64,000 nucleotides of DNA, from the NCBI GenBank assembly GCA_022497145.1, contig MU385864.1, forward strand, positions 248,001 through 312,000, given 5' to 3'. Made by a program: the position numbers and the translations under genes. Shown here piece after piece: positions 1 to 12,107 of this stretch. Positions within the stretch are counted from its first letter, which is position 1. The number at the start of each line of letters is the position of its first letter. The notes under the pieces were generated by a model that saw only the letters and a program-made list of their open reading frames with translations, did no database searches and was not told the origin of the DNA. The DNA comes from Rostrohypoxylon terebratum (lineage: Eukaryota > Ascomycota > Sordariomycetes > Xylariales > Hypoxylaceae).

Positions 1-1790
1 CGAAATAGTAGTATGTCTATTAAATGTTTCTTCCCGCGTTGGCTTACACGGTTTAAGTGAATAGGGGTTCGCAAGAAAGTTAAGGCAGCGAGTATCACAA
101 GTCTACTCCAACTTATCCAACCTAAGAGAGTGACATCCAGCATCCTACCACCTTTGATTGGGCTACAAAATTTACTCCGGGCACATTTCGTCAATTCGTA
201 CGCAGGCCAATATATCAGGTTACGATTTTCTTCATCACAGATCTAGGTACATCCGTACGGGAGGTTTTGGTTGGACGGTTAGATGCCCCTTCGCATACCA
301 CCAAAAGGATATATGTGCACAACAAAGAATGCTAATGCTATAAGACAGCCGCGATCCTGTCCAACTGTTCTTGTCTCTAAATTGGCTTGTTATCTTTTAA
401 TCTGTGCATCCCTAGTTGTACATATGTTTTTTTTTTCAACATACGTATCCAGAGTCTTAGACAGCTCACTGTATTGGAAATCCAATTGGCAATTGAGGTC
501 TAGTGTGCTAATGTGCTAATGTGGTGTACGCAGTAATACATATGTACTATGTATGGGTCAGCGTGTAATCTCCGTATGCTGGTACATCGCGGGATGACAG
601 AGCAAGGTGTGTAGACATGGGTAGCAGGGGAAAGGGGAGAGCAGGATTTATCACCGCTCATTACAATCGTCGGTTGCTCAGATATTTGTTCGGATTCCAT
701 GTACCGAAATCGATAATTGAATTCTAAATTTCTTGAATTTGCTAATAACTGCACATGTGCCAACTACCTACATTGAATACCTACATTTATCTACTTGACT
801 TGACGGATAGTACGGGGCATTAGGGACTGCGCACTGCGCACTAGCACTACGGAATTAGGAATTAGGAATCGCTGACAAACTGCAAGAATCGCGAGATTGA
901 GAGACAACTTTAACCTCAATAACTAATAATAGTTAAGTGATGCACTAAGACCGTTCCTACATACTAGAAGGTACATACTTAATTAACAAATTATCAGTTG
1001 TTGACAATTGCTGCTTTAAGCGAATAAATTTTGTACCTACTTCAGCCACTACTAGGTACCTACTAATAGTAGGTATATATGTGTAGATATGGATCCATGT
1101 ATCTTGTGTATTTGCCACGCCACGTTCAATTCAACATGAATGTTTGAATTATTATTTTAATGTTTCTCATGGCTTCAATGTTGCTTGCGGGCTTAATCAT
1201 CTCTTGGCGCATAATCTCATGTAGTTGCATCAACGAGATAAATACAATTGTTTTATATCTTATAATTTTTTATTTATTTTACCTAGCTGCCTAGGTACCT
1301 ACAATACACTACTGCAAGCGCAGATGGTCAATGTGGCCAAGGTACGCAAATATGCAGGCATCGTACCTGCGCAATTCATGGATCCATGATCTGTTGTTCC
1401 TGCTTCCCCTGTCGATAGGTGCCAAGAGCAAGAAGACGCTGAATGGTGCCATTGGCACGCGGATCCTTAAATCCCTGTGAACTTCTCTCTGACTTCCTTG
1501 TAAATCTGAAACACGCCTGGAGCACTGCTTCAGAAAAATAGCTGGAGCCAGACATCGGCGCTAACCTCTCCTTGGGTCGAGATGGTCTTCCCAGTATTCC
1601 CACTATTATCCCACCTTCCATTTTGTCCAATTGTACAATTGCATCAACCTAAACCCAATCAGCATTAGAATTCCCATGTTGCATTGGGCAACTCCTATCC
1701 AACAACGCGTATTCCAAGTTTCTAATTAGTCCACCAACCAACAACCCATCACTCGACAGCCATAATATGGTTGGTGAGGTCGAGGTCGAG

Positions 1791-1813
1791 AATGAGAATG
1801 AGAATGAGAATGG
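1791..1813. repeat. (GAGAAT)n-type short tandem repeat
   Basis: About four units of GAGAAT/AATGAG in tandem, in gene-free DNA. It is read directly from the sequence and has no evident function. Confidence 0.8.
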
Positions 1814-3229
1814 GAAACGGGATGGATTTTAACAATGCTACAGGGGATCATATTTCTCCGCATTTATGCATAGCATCGCATACCTAGGTCCTACCTACAC
1901 ATGAGATCGGATAACCTAACGAACCTATTAACGAACCTACGAACTGAAGCCACGGAATGCCTGTGTTCAGCGTCCAATATAACTTCATCTTCTGGGAGTA
2001 TCCTGTCTTTTTCAGATTGTCGATATTCACGACGGTACTATACCCCGAGATGTCATAATAATATATGCCAGGCAAGCCTATTTATGAACCCATCGCATCG
2101 GGAGAATCTTTCGATTGCTTGGCAGGTCACCTACGTCTACCGGCTCCCATACTGCCATGTTCCGTGGGATGATTCTCCGGTTCAACGTTTCTTGTGTAGC
2201 TGAAGATCCTAGAAGAGTTATAGTATATCGTAGCTCGCCGTTATAGGTAATCCCTATTAGCAAGTTTCTATTTATTTTCTGTTAACAATAATAACTTTCA
2301 TATAGCATTCATTTGGAGTCTCCCTTCCAAGACAACCGTTAATATCTAGATCCGAAGGGCAAGATAACTCCCAAACCACCATCCAATCCTTTACCAGCCC
2401 TCTAACGAGGAGTTGGGAGATATGGAACGGAACTGTGTTTAACCTTTGGTCTTTGCTGCTAAGGTGTTTGTCAAATCAGATGACGAGGTATAAGAAACGA
2501 CAGAAGAGCGACGGGCAGGATTGTTTGATAGACGTGGTTAGCATAATTCGAAACTCAAAAACAGCCACACCGATGAAAGTCGAATCGCCTATTACTATGT
2601 CACAGTTCAACAAGTCAGCCCCATGACGACATACTAGGTCACATCCACTCCTTTCTCAGTCGATTCCGGACCCTTGCGATGCCAAAATCTTGTCGTCGCA
2701 GTAACCTAAAATCGGGTTAATATCGCAATGTCAAGTCATCGTATACGGTTACCTATAGACAAGCTTCCCGTGGCTGGCGCAAGCTAGCGCGAGGCGTGAG
2801 GATCTCAACCGCTGAGGCGACCCAGATAATATACATGTGAGTTCACAACAGCCAAAAATAAGCAGTATGGAGTGTTCGTACCTCACAGGTGAGCTAGTGC
2901 GTCTGCATGTCGAAGCTCCCGGGTGACATCGCCGCAAACTGCAAAACCCCTCCGCAATTTCACCGCAAGCTGCAAGGCAACGGTAGGATTTTAGGAAGAC
3001 GATGAATTAGCAAGCTACAGAGTTCAGACACAAAGCTTATCGATCGGTAAACGTTGAAACAATTGAGAGCTTACTACATTAGGCACTTCCCACGCGAGAG
3101 AATCCTTTTTACTAGTGACATTCCTCGGAGATATCACCCCTTAAGAAAGTTTATACAGCAGAACTAGTACAGTATACTAAATTAGTCGTGTAAATGGCAA
3201 AACATAGCCCGATTTATCTACCCTTGTCG

Positions 3230-3320
3230 CTTTTTTTTTCTTTTTTTTTCTTTTCTTTTCTTTTCTTTTCTTTTCTTTTCTTTTCTTTTCTTTTCTTTTC
3301 TTTTCTTTCATTTTCTTTTT
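3230..3320 (+). repeat. (TTTTC)n pyrimidine microsatellite
   Basis: Two T9-C blocks are followed by eleven consecutive TTTTC units and a few imperfect ones. The tract is a strand-asymmetric polypyrimidine run in gene-free DNA. It translates as a low-complexity Ser/Phe run in one frame, which I treat as an artefact of the repeat. Confidence 0.95.
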
Positions 3321-6300
3321 TCGAAAAATCCTGTTTAAGACGTTTTGTTATTATAGGCTTACCGTCGCTCAGCTACGGCGGCTGGTAGTACCAATGACTG
3401 TCGTGTCCACGAGTATCACGAACGTTAGCATTATGCTTCAAGACAGATAGACCAACAAAAAGCAGATACACCGAATTCTTCATCAATAGCGGAAACCATT
3501 TCATGTGGGCGTTTATAGAGATCCGAAACATAGCTAGGTAGATTGGTATTTTCTAATCTAGATTTGTTCCTGAGATGCTATGTTTCAAACTACATCGAGC
3601 TTATTCCTGCATCGGTGTGGTCTCTCTCCTAGCCCAGCTACATGCGTACATGGTGGCGTGGACCAATGACATGGCTGAAGAGCTGAATGAAGACTTGCGT
3701 ATCGCTCGCAGGGTTAGGGGCGTGAGCATAGCTCCTCAGGCCGGTGATTGGCTGCATCAGATTCTTTACCAACCTACCCGTTACCGTGTGGTCGCGACCA
3801 GGACAGAAATAGAACTCGACATTGTCTCTGGACCATAGATCTCGTGTTGACCGAATTCTTGGCACCATATCCGCTGGAGATCAGTGTGGGTGACATTTTT
3901 TGTAGTGCAATTTCAGAGGGGAGAGGGGGGAAAGGGGGTGACCATTAACCACTAGGTAACCAGCGAATAGACCGCATTAAGGCACTTGCACAGTACATAC
4001 ATACATCCATCCATCTGGCGGCTCTCTGTTTAAATTGATCTTACCAAAGTTTATTCTTAGTGCCCGCCTCGGAGAAAAACCAAACGTCAGATTATTGGAG
4101 TCGACATAAATCGATTGGGTCATAAGTGCAAAAAATATGCAAGTAAAAAAAAGCCCACCTAATAGACACCTGGGCAGTCGCCCAAAATGGATTATGCCGC
4201 GGACCGCTGCAAACCTAGCAGACCTCCAGTACTATGTAGGTAGCTACCGCTCTACCGCTTTATTATAGTAATAGACTTTCCGTGGAAAGCGGCAAGCGCC
4301 GCGAACTTAGCATACTTAGTACGTACCCGCCTAAGTTGCCTGCCCAGGCGTTCATTTACCAGGAATGCAGGAAAGCGACATCCATGAATACCTAGGTACC
4401 TAGAACATGGGCAGGAACATTGAAAACTTGAAAAGACCAAAGCTTGTACATATGTCATATGTAAGTCTATGATGTAATACGTACTGTGGCTTACATAAGA
4501 TAAGATATTGTGTAGCCTCGATCCGCTCAATCTGTCACTTCTCAACCCAAATCGTAAGCCACCATTTTGTTAACAACTTTTCATAGGTAGAAAAGGGCTA
4601 TTGATAGCCATTAATTTAACCAACCCGGCGCAGCAAACCATTTCTCAACCAAACCGTGGCTAGCCCCCCTGATCGAGTCTGTCGGATGACTTCGTGGTGC
4701 TCGCGACAATTCGAGCATCAGCGATGCTACGATGTTGCGATGTTGCGATGTCAATATCGAGGATGTGATCAATAAGCAGCCGCACGGCACTTACTATGAT
4801 GAAAGCCACGATTGACAATTCTGAAACAAGACGGTCTCGATGTTACGAATGTGATTGAAACATCTCAAAGGGTGGAGTGTGGGTTATCTCGACCGCCAAT
4901 GTTTAATCTTCCGCCGAATCGGAGAAGGTGACGGATGATAGATTATCTCATTGGTGTGCCTGGATGCCGCATGTTTATGCGGCAGGCAAAGCACCGAGCA
5001 AAGAAAATCCTCTATGCTCTTCGACAAGGTCCCTGGTGTCTTTTGATCCCTACACTTGACAGAATTGGGGCGGGCCACGCTGCCACGACCTTCAGGACCC
5101 CAAGGCTGTCAATCTTCAACAAGCCTGGCTATCCGGAACCTTGCATATTCGGTTTTCGGTAGGCGGTCAGCCCTCTTAGACCCCGCCCACCAAATTTTCT
5201 GAAACCGACACCACGGACATCATCAACTCTCATGTCGACTTTCCGCGGGTGACCCCTCCGCTTCCTTTAGCCAGGTACATGAAACCGGCATAGCTCGTCA
5301 CAAGTTCTTCCAGAAAGGACATCGAATTACGAAATGCGATGAATGTGGCCTAGGTTTGTCATGCCGTCCTCCCTATTGTACCTATGTATTGTACTATCAC
5401 CATCAATGTTAGCTGGGATTGAAATCGACTATTACGTCCCACAACTATCCACCACTGCGGTATTATCCCGCCTGAGCGGGTCTCCACAGGTTGCGAGAAC
5501 TTTGGGCGCGTGCGTACGCTACTGTCGTCGACCCAGCCTATCCAACAGCACCTTCGGAGTCTAGTTGTCATGCTGGCGGCAACGTGCATGGTGGCATAGG
5601 AAACCTGCGGAGTTGCAATCATCCCAATTTCCAATCTCATGATCACGGCCAACGGCAGCATTAGCATTGCGACCTTGAACTCTCGAGCCTCCATTGCTAG
5701 CTACCTACTGGTGGATACAGTTAATCTATCTACCTACCTTACATAGGTCCTAAGTTTTGTGTGCTTGTGTGATCATATGAATGTGTCACAAGCTCATAAA
5801 GTTCGATGTTTACCTACATACCCCGGGCGAATAAGTCAATGACGACGACGACTATTTTAGCATTATGTTTGTCTTTGTTTCATATCTCGGTATTTCTTTC
5901 CTTCGATGTCGTGATGACTTCAACGAGCAGGACTCAGTAGTCTCTTGGCTCCCCAGAGATCGGCCTGTTTCATCCCTTCGGACAATTTACACCTCCCACA
6001 ATTGTTACCAGCCCTGTAATGTTATCCTCAATCAGAAAGTTCTGAAATATGAGTCCCCGCCTCGCTACAACGTCAAGAAGCTACAATACTACCCTCGTGG
6101 GTCTTTTAAAGCTTTGACTTTGCGCTGCCCTACCATGGGTCGAGTTCTGAAACGCTAGCAGCCAAGTGCCTTGTGTTTCAGCCTTTTAGGAGGTCATTTT
6201 TGCAGCTCTGGCGCTGGCGACCTCAAGGCGTTGGTGCGAGCTTCCTCATACAATGCCATCTAGCCGACGGATAATTCCCATCGTACACGACGCCGATTAT

Positions 6301-6398
6301 TCAAATCATACCCTGTAGGATTGTGACCCACGTACGTTGAGCTAGTCGCTCGCTATTCTACCTACTAAACTCCGGACTAAATATCGTATCTAGTAATA

Positions 6399-6419
6399 GA
6401 TACCTAGGTCCTAGGTATC
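6399..6419. repeat. Perfect 21-nt inverted repeat containing two CCTAGG sites
   Basis: The arms GATACCTAGG and CCTAGGTATC are exact reverse complements around a single central T. This is the most symmetric instance of the CCTAGGT motif that recurs through the intergenic DNA of this window. Confidence 0.9.
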
Positions 6420-7037
6420 ATTGCATATACACTTTGAAGCCATCGATGAAGTTCGATTAAACTAACTATTTGTGTTTACCGACACTCTCAAGCCACAATT
6501 TTATGTACTGCTCAAAGAAACACACTTGTTGACAGAAATCTTAGTCACCCCTCCGAACCTAGATCGATCTAAGAGCCACACACCGAGAGAGCTAACCGGA
6601 AGCTAACCGGCCCCACTGACGGGGGAAAGAGATCGTCTTCTGAAACGGACGAGGGCCTCCTTGACCTTTTTTTTTCGCTCGATTTCCCTGAACTTTCAAC
6701 TTGGCAGTCGACCGCGGCATAAAGTCTGAGGATCCAGAAGCATTCTCGACGAGGACCAGGGCTCTACGGCAGACCAGCTCGACACTGTTTATTCGTAGAT
6801 CACGAGTACCTCCCGGGCCGTGGGCACCAGGTGCCCCGCCGCATTGCTGCTTGATGGCTCAATGCAGGAACGGTCCATGTCGAATCCTACCGTAGTAAGC
6901 TCAGACCACTTAATTGGGTGTCACCAGACCCCCGTACATGCGAATACTCAGACCCAAGATACTATTTGGGGACTTGGACAGAGTCTGGACTGGGCGGAAT
7001 ACCCGAAGGACCATGAGTAAACATCTCGAAATACCCC

Positions 7038-7061
7038 AGCTTGGCCTTCGAAGACCAAGCT
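7038..7061. repeat. 24-bp near-perfect palindrome
   Basis: The arms AGCTTGG and CCAAGCT flank a CTTCGAAG core. The 24-bp sequence equals its own reverse complement except at one symmetric position pair. It lies in gene-free DNA and could be a dimeric protein-binding site or chance. Confidence 0.8.
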
Positions 7062-7660
7062 TCTTAGCTCGGATGCAGAAAAGTTGGAATAATGGATTTT
7101 GAATAACCTGAAATCGCAAATCCCATCGAGAGCTCATGAGCTTCGTGTTATCATCTGATGTACGAGGCGGATTCGTCTATTGGTGAGGCATATGAAACAG
7201 CAGAAAAGTGACAGACGATACCTACGCTGAGATGGGACAGGTTTACCAGCCTCGGGTGGCCAGGTGGCTTGACTACCTGGTAAATCTGCTAGGCATACGT
7301 ACCTATGTCATAGCTTACTTAACTCGATCTTAAAGGTTTAAACAAAGTTGAATTATGATTGTATCCTGGCACCTATTGCTTTTGTGTAACTATTATCGGG
7401 TCAGCTCCCTTCGGTCGTACATAGTAGATTATGATAAGTGATCATGGTATTATGACACGTAATTATTGACATATAGGCTAGGTCTAGGGGGTAACGTCAT
7501 AGATGCTGTTGGGATCCTGGGGATGATCTGATCTGGCATTAAAGCAATATGAGCTACTTCTAAGGGGATTTGAGTTACATCAAATGCTGCTCATTTGTGT
7601 TCGATGATGTGGTTTACCGCGATGAGGACCCTTAGGAAAGAGATTGTTCATCTAAAAGAA

Positions 7661-7683
7661 CCTAGGACCTAGGACCTAGGTAT
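7661..7683. repeat. CCTAGGA/CCTAGGT tandem cluster
   Basis: Three CCTAGG hexamers occur at 7-bp spacing. This is one of the tandem forms of the dispersed CCTAGGT motif, similar to the longer array near 55.03-55.07 kb. Confidence 0.85.
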
Positions 7684-9272
7684 CGTTGACAATGTGACTT
7701 GTATGATGTGATTACCCCGAGTCCTATCTAGTTTAGCCCTATGGACAGGATAGAACATCGCTATTTTATCATAAGATTAGTGTTGTTATGCTCTCGTTAG
7801 TCCCCATTTCGCTTCGCTTCGCCCATCAAGGGTGCGTTGATCGCGATCTAGCGGACCGCCCTTAACTTTTAGGTGCCTACGTATTAAACTCCCATGCTTA
7901 TAATGCTTAACGGCTATGACAGATTTGCGCTCCGGTGGTTGAGCTGGTCACGATAGTTGCTTTGAGTTTCAATTGTAGTGGTAGCGGCAGTGGGCTAGCT
8001 AGTGGCGAAATCGCCGCGGAGAGGTCGGATTTCGATTAAAAGCTAAATTACTTGTGAAGTTTACAGGCGGACTCGATGATTTTTTTCGGTACCGAAGCCA
8101 CGTGTGGGAGGTAACCAATATCTACCCGAGTTCTCTAATTTGACGTCTTTCTGTAATATCCATGGATGCTGCATCATATATCATTGTCGCGGTGTATGCT
8201 TAGCGGCAAGGCTGTAAGGCGAAAGCCCAAGAATATGACTAATAATATTAAATAGATGCATATAATAGTGGTGACCTTCTAATATGATAGCATCTCATAT
8301 AGGTCATATACAATTGTTCTTCGATAGCTAAGATGACGGCTCTCTCATGATAATCGCGTTTGTCGCATCTACCCATCCTCTGTGATGGCAGCGACGACGG
8401 GTATATTGCGGATAGTGAGGAAGAGACTCACGACGCCTTGTCAATTCCGAGCGGTATAGTAACAAAGTATGATTGGTACCTAGGCAGTTAATAAACAGCC
8501 GTTTAACCTTACCTAGTAGATAAGTCGCCAGTCTGTCTTACGCGGTGCGGACGCAATCGCGGATTAGCCCTGGAAGGAAAAAAAGTTAAGCTTAAGATGT
8601 AAGATACTCAACTCTATTTCAGCATATTCTGGCTTTATAATGAGCGGTATGGTGGAATAAGCTTTACGGGATGGACGGAGCAAATTCAAGCTTGCCGAAA
8701 TCATCCGACGGTTGATATTGCGTGCTCATGAAGGCGAGGGCTATTCGTAATATTTCGGGGCCGAATACCCGAGGATGCGAATATCTCATATTGCTATGAC
8801 TTCTATGGTTATGTGTTTTGATATCTACCGCAATCCCAACAATTAAACTAGCTGAGCTTGTCAGATCGTATCCGTGAATGGTCTCTCAAATTGTCAATTG
8901 TCGAGAACAAAGGTTGCCCAAGACTCCGAAGTAAGCAAATGTTGGGTAATATTGAACCATAAGTTTTGTGTTGAAATGAAAACCTAGATTCCTAGAATTG
9001 ACCCCGAAGGCCGAGCCGTAGAAGGGGTTGCCAAGAACGTGATAGAGAAGTGGTTACCAGTCATATTACCAATGTATGCTTGTTGATTATTCCGTGTCAC
9101 TAAACCAAATAAGAAAATACCTCGACAGTCGTTAGTCGTACATGTCGTCTCACCGCAATGCGTTACGGCGGAACCGTCAAATTCAGAGTATCCATATACG
9201 CCAATAAATCGCCTGAATGATCATAATACGCCTTTCGCAAGAGTCACTCGCACAACCTCTCACATCCCCCGC

Positions 9273-9956
9273 TCACAAGAACCCGTCCGTCCTCGGCTCC
9301 GGTGGCGGCTTCGGCCTGACCTTAACCCCCAGACCCCTCAGCGCGGCCTCCAGATCGGGCACGTCGTCGGCGGAAGCGGCGACCTTGGCCCACTTGACGA
9401 CGCCGTGCTGGTCGATGGCGAAGGCGCCGGCGGTCTGCCAGCGGCTGCCGCTCTCGGAGGGGCGGTTCCAGATGTGCTCGTCGCGGGCGAGCTTGATGGT
9501 GTTGTACAGCGTGACGGGGGAGAAGACGTGCCAGGTGTTGGAGACGCCGAGCCCCCACTGCGCGTACAGCTCGCGCTCGTAGTCCACTACCACGTTGACC
9601 TCCCAGTTCCCGCCCACGTGCACGACCCACCGCTCCGTAGCCTCGGGCGACGAGTGCGAGATCGCGACGAAGTTCACCTCCGGGTATTGCGTCGAGAGCG
9701 AGGTTAGGCTTTTGAACGTCTTTTCTGCGACTGCGAGATTTAGTACGGAGTTCTTTTGTTACGGTAGGTACCTAGGCTAAGGTGGTTTACATGGACAACC
9801 GCAATGGCGTAGGAAGACGATGAGGGTGGGTTTGTCGGTTGGAAGGGCCAGGTTTGGATGCACGGGTGCTTTGGCACCGACTTGAGGAGCGGGTGGTATT
9901 GCCTCTTTGGAGGGGGGCGTCTTGGGAGGACCCGATTCTTGGGTAGCAGAAGTCAT
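9273..9956 (-). CDS. AhpC/TSA-type thioredoxin-fold protein (peroxiredoxin-like)
   Basis: A predicted 207-residue protein in two exons (9956-9791 and 9730-9273) joined across a 60-bp GT..AG intron with a TACTAAAT branch-like site. The join restores the sequence LRHCGCPFAEKTF, which spans the splice and is the core of the fungal AhpC/TSA antioxidant family: a redox Cys-Gly-Cys-Pro (Cys52, Cys54) after the first beta strand of a thioredoxin fold. Downstream residues such as the Trp-Gly near the middle and the HGVVKWAKV strand also fit the family. Family members are thought to reduce peroxides or act as thiol oxidoreductases; substrate and location are not visible here, and I see no signal peptide or membrane segment. 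The first 30 residues are Pro-rich and probably disordered. The intron carries one copy of the TACCTAGG motif. The gene is divergent from the DML1 gene, 396 bp apart. Confidence 0.88.
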
Positions 9957-10352
9957 TTTCTATGCGCTATGCTAATGAATAGAGAAAACCATCAATGAGG
10001 TATTTACAATGAAGTTTAAATGTGTTTGTTTGTTAAAGGTTGAAAGTCGTCCCGAGGTCATTTAATCGACAACTTATCGACAATTCCGAAGCTTTATCGA
10101 TAACGACGACTTTAAAGTGGATCTCAAACCCGTCCTCGATGGAAGGATCTCGATGAGATAGTATCTCTTGGCACTTGGCGGCAGTTGGCTTTCCCTCGTC
10201 GTCATACCGGGCATTTTATGCATTTTATACCATTACCATCCATTTTATACTACGTACATTACCATTGCATAACGTGATGGAGATGCACCTTGGAACTCAC
10301 ATCTCCCAACGTCGTTAAAAAAAACCAGACACTTAGGTGATAATTGACAATC
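9957..10352. promoter_or_regulatory. Divergent intergenic region of the AhpC/TSA and DML1 genes
   Basis: A 396-bp interval between two divergent start codons must hold both promoters. Around 10063-10103 it carries three closely spaced ATCGA-containing words (AATCGACAA, TTATCGACAA, TTATCGATAA), the last containing the palindrome TTATCGATAA. These are plausible regulatory sites by position only. Confidence 0.5.
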
Positions 10353-12107
10353 ATGCGAGAGATAATTACCTTGCAACTCGGCCAACAGAGCAATTATCTG
10401 GCAAACCACTTTTGGAATGCTCAAGAGTCTTACTTCACATATGGCGCCGACGAGGAGTCGCCTGTCGATCACGACGTTCATTTCAGGCCGGGCATCGGGT
10501 CTGATGGCACCGAAACCTTCATGCCCCGGACTGTTATATACGATCTGAAGGGGGGATTTGGTACATTGCGGAAAATAAACTCTTTATATGAGATAGACGG
10601 TGACCCGTCCTCTAGCAGCTTATGGTCTGGCCAAACCGTAATACAGCGACAGCAGCCCATAGAGGCAAGCGCGTATCAAGAAAGTCTCGATGCTGGCCAA
10701 ACGCCTACCGAACTCACCACAAGCACCGTCAGGTACTGGTCTGACTTCAACCGCGTATTTTATCATCCAAAGTCCATTATTCAATTAAGTGAGTATGAGC
10801 TCAACTCGACAGTCATGCCTTTCGAGAAGTGGCACATGGGAGAAGAGCTCTTTGGGTCTCTGGATAAGGAGCACGACCTGCTAGACAGGGATCTACGTCC
10901 ATTCGTCGAAGAGGCGGACCAAATGCAAGGCCTCCAGATCATGACCGGTATTGACGATGCTTGGGGTGGTTTTGTGGCTAAGTATATGGAAAGATTGAGA
11001 GATGAGTATGGCAAAACCCCTATCTGGGTTTTTGGCGCACAAGAGCCGCATAGGGGACTACCAAGGGTATATATCTTCATCGTGATCTTATTTTTGATGT
11101 ACGTTACTCATAATACAATAGGAGAAAAGACTCTTAAAACTCGTCAATAAGGCTCGGACTCTTTCGGAACTGAATTCGCAAGCTTCATTAGTAATCCCTC
11201 TCGCGTTGCCAGAGCGACCCCTACCGTCAGCTGTACAGCTAGATTCTTCATCGCCCTGGCATGTATCGGCATTGTTCACCGCGGCTTTGGAGAGTGTAAC
11301 GCTTTATACCCGGTTAAGGACATCAGATCGGGTTTATTCAAGCAACCTCGGTAACATCACAGACCTCTTGAATGTATTTGGAAAGCAGACTATCGCAAAC
11401 TTAGAAATGAGCATTTCTGAGGCCCCTAGGCCTCACCAAAACGGTACAAATGGTACACACGATATTAACGGTAATACGAATGGTCTGAATGGACGGGGAG
11501 AAAATGTACGCAACCTGTACGAGACCGGGGTAGATGGGATACATCCTGACGACGACTCGGATTCCGGTTCCCAAAAGGGGGCTGCCACTTTGGATATCGA
11601 CCTATCATCACCTCAAGATTTAGACCTTGGTATCGGTGGGAGGAGACGTAGAAAACGTCACATTTTCAGCCAGGTCATTGGTGATAGAGGATTGCAGACC
11701 TTGGAACGAGCCAATGATGATAATGATCGAGAACTGAGGGAGCAGTTCGGAATGCGACGTCGTCCGAAATTCCACAAGTAAGTGATATCCAATAAGATCA
11801 CTCATCTGGGATCGAGGCTGATTCAAAGCGTAGTTACCGGTCACGGGTTGCTTTCCCCCTCATCGACAGCTACCCCAAGATATTCCGTGATAGTTATGGC
11901 CATCCAGTGAGGGAGAGTATATCCGTCAAAACTGCTTTATCCACAGACTCGACTGTCACCGATAAAGTTAAGGCTATTCGTAGTACTGTCATTCGGTCTA
12001 TCGGCATAGAAGATCGCGAGACAATAGGAAACGAACTTGCTGAAATTGCCGATAGTTATAAAGAGGGATGGTTTAGTGATAGCGATGAAGACGACGACGA
12101 CGATTGA
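10353..12107 (+). CDS. DML1: DML1/Misato-type tubulin-like protein
   Basis: A predicted 535-residue protein in three exons (10353-11066, 11122-11777, 11870-12107; introns 55 and 92 bp). The frame is open throughout after splicing. The start is the ATG at 10353; an in-frame TTG just upstream is not used. The N-terminus (MREIITLQLGQQSNYLANHF) has the Misato segment, which resembles the beta-tubulin nucleotide-binding start (GQ.GNQ). The middle, with the motifs TVRYWSDF, HPKS and KWHMGEE, matches the DML1/Misato tubulin-like domain. In yeast and flies this family is needed for mitochondrial DNA inheritance, mitochondrial morphology and chromosome segregation. A variable Asn/Gly-rich loop around residues 355-380 and an acidic tail (DSDEDDDDD) are probably disordered. 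It is convergent with the aminotransferase downstream. Confidence 0.93.

Larger units (their letters stand above)
1..9272. other. Gene-free stretch, 9.3 kb
   Basis: No supportable gene is seen. Open frames on both strands are short (at most about 110 codons), overlap each other, and show no recognisable domain, splice-joined continuation or secretion signal that I trust. The stretch holds a (TTTTC)n tract near 3.2-3.3 kb, an AATGAG-type repeat near 1.8 kb, several copies of the CCTAGGT/TACCTAGGTA motif (about 1.03, 1.28, 4.39, 6.40, 7.66 and 8.48 kb) and two palindromes listed separately. Composition is moderate, not the extreme AT-richness of a heavily RIP-mutated block. Degenerate genes or non-coding RNAs cannot be excluded. 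Confidence 0.6.

Noticed and set aside
3194..3388. Ser/Phe-rich frame over the (TTTTC)n tract
   Set aside because: It is a direct translation of the microsatellite and not a protein gene.
5359..5694. 111-codon minus-strand frame with a hydrophobic start, as a possible small secreted protein
   Set aside because: The hydrophobic stretch contains charged residues, there is no clear cleavage site, and the rest lacks a cysteine pattern.
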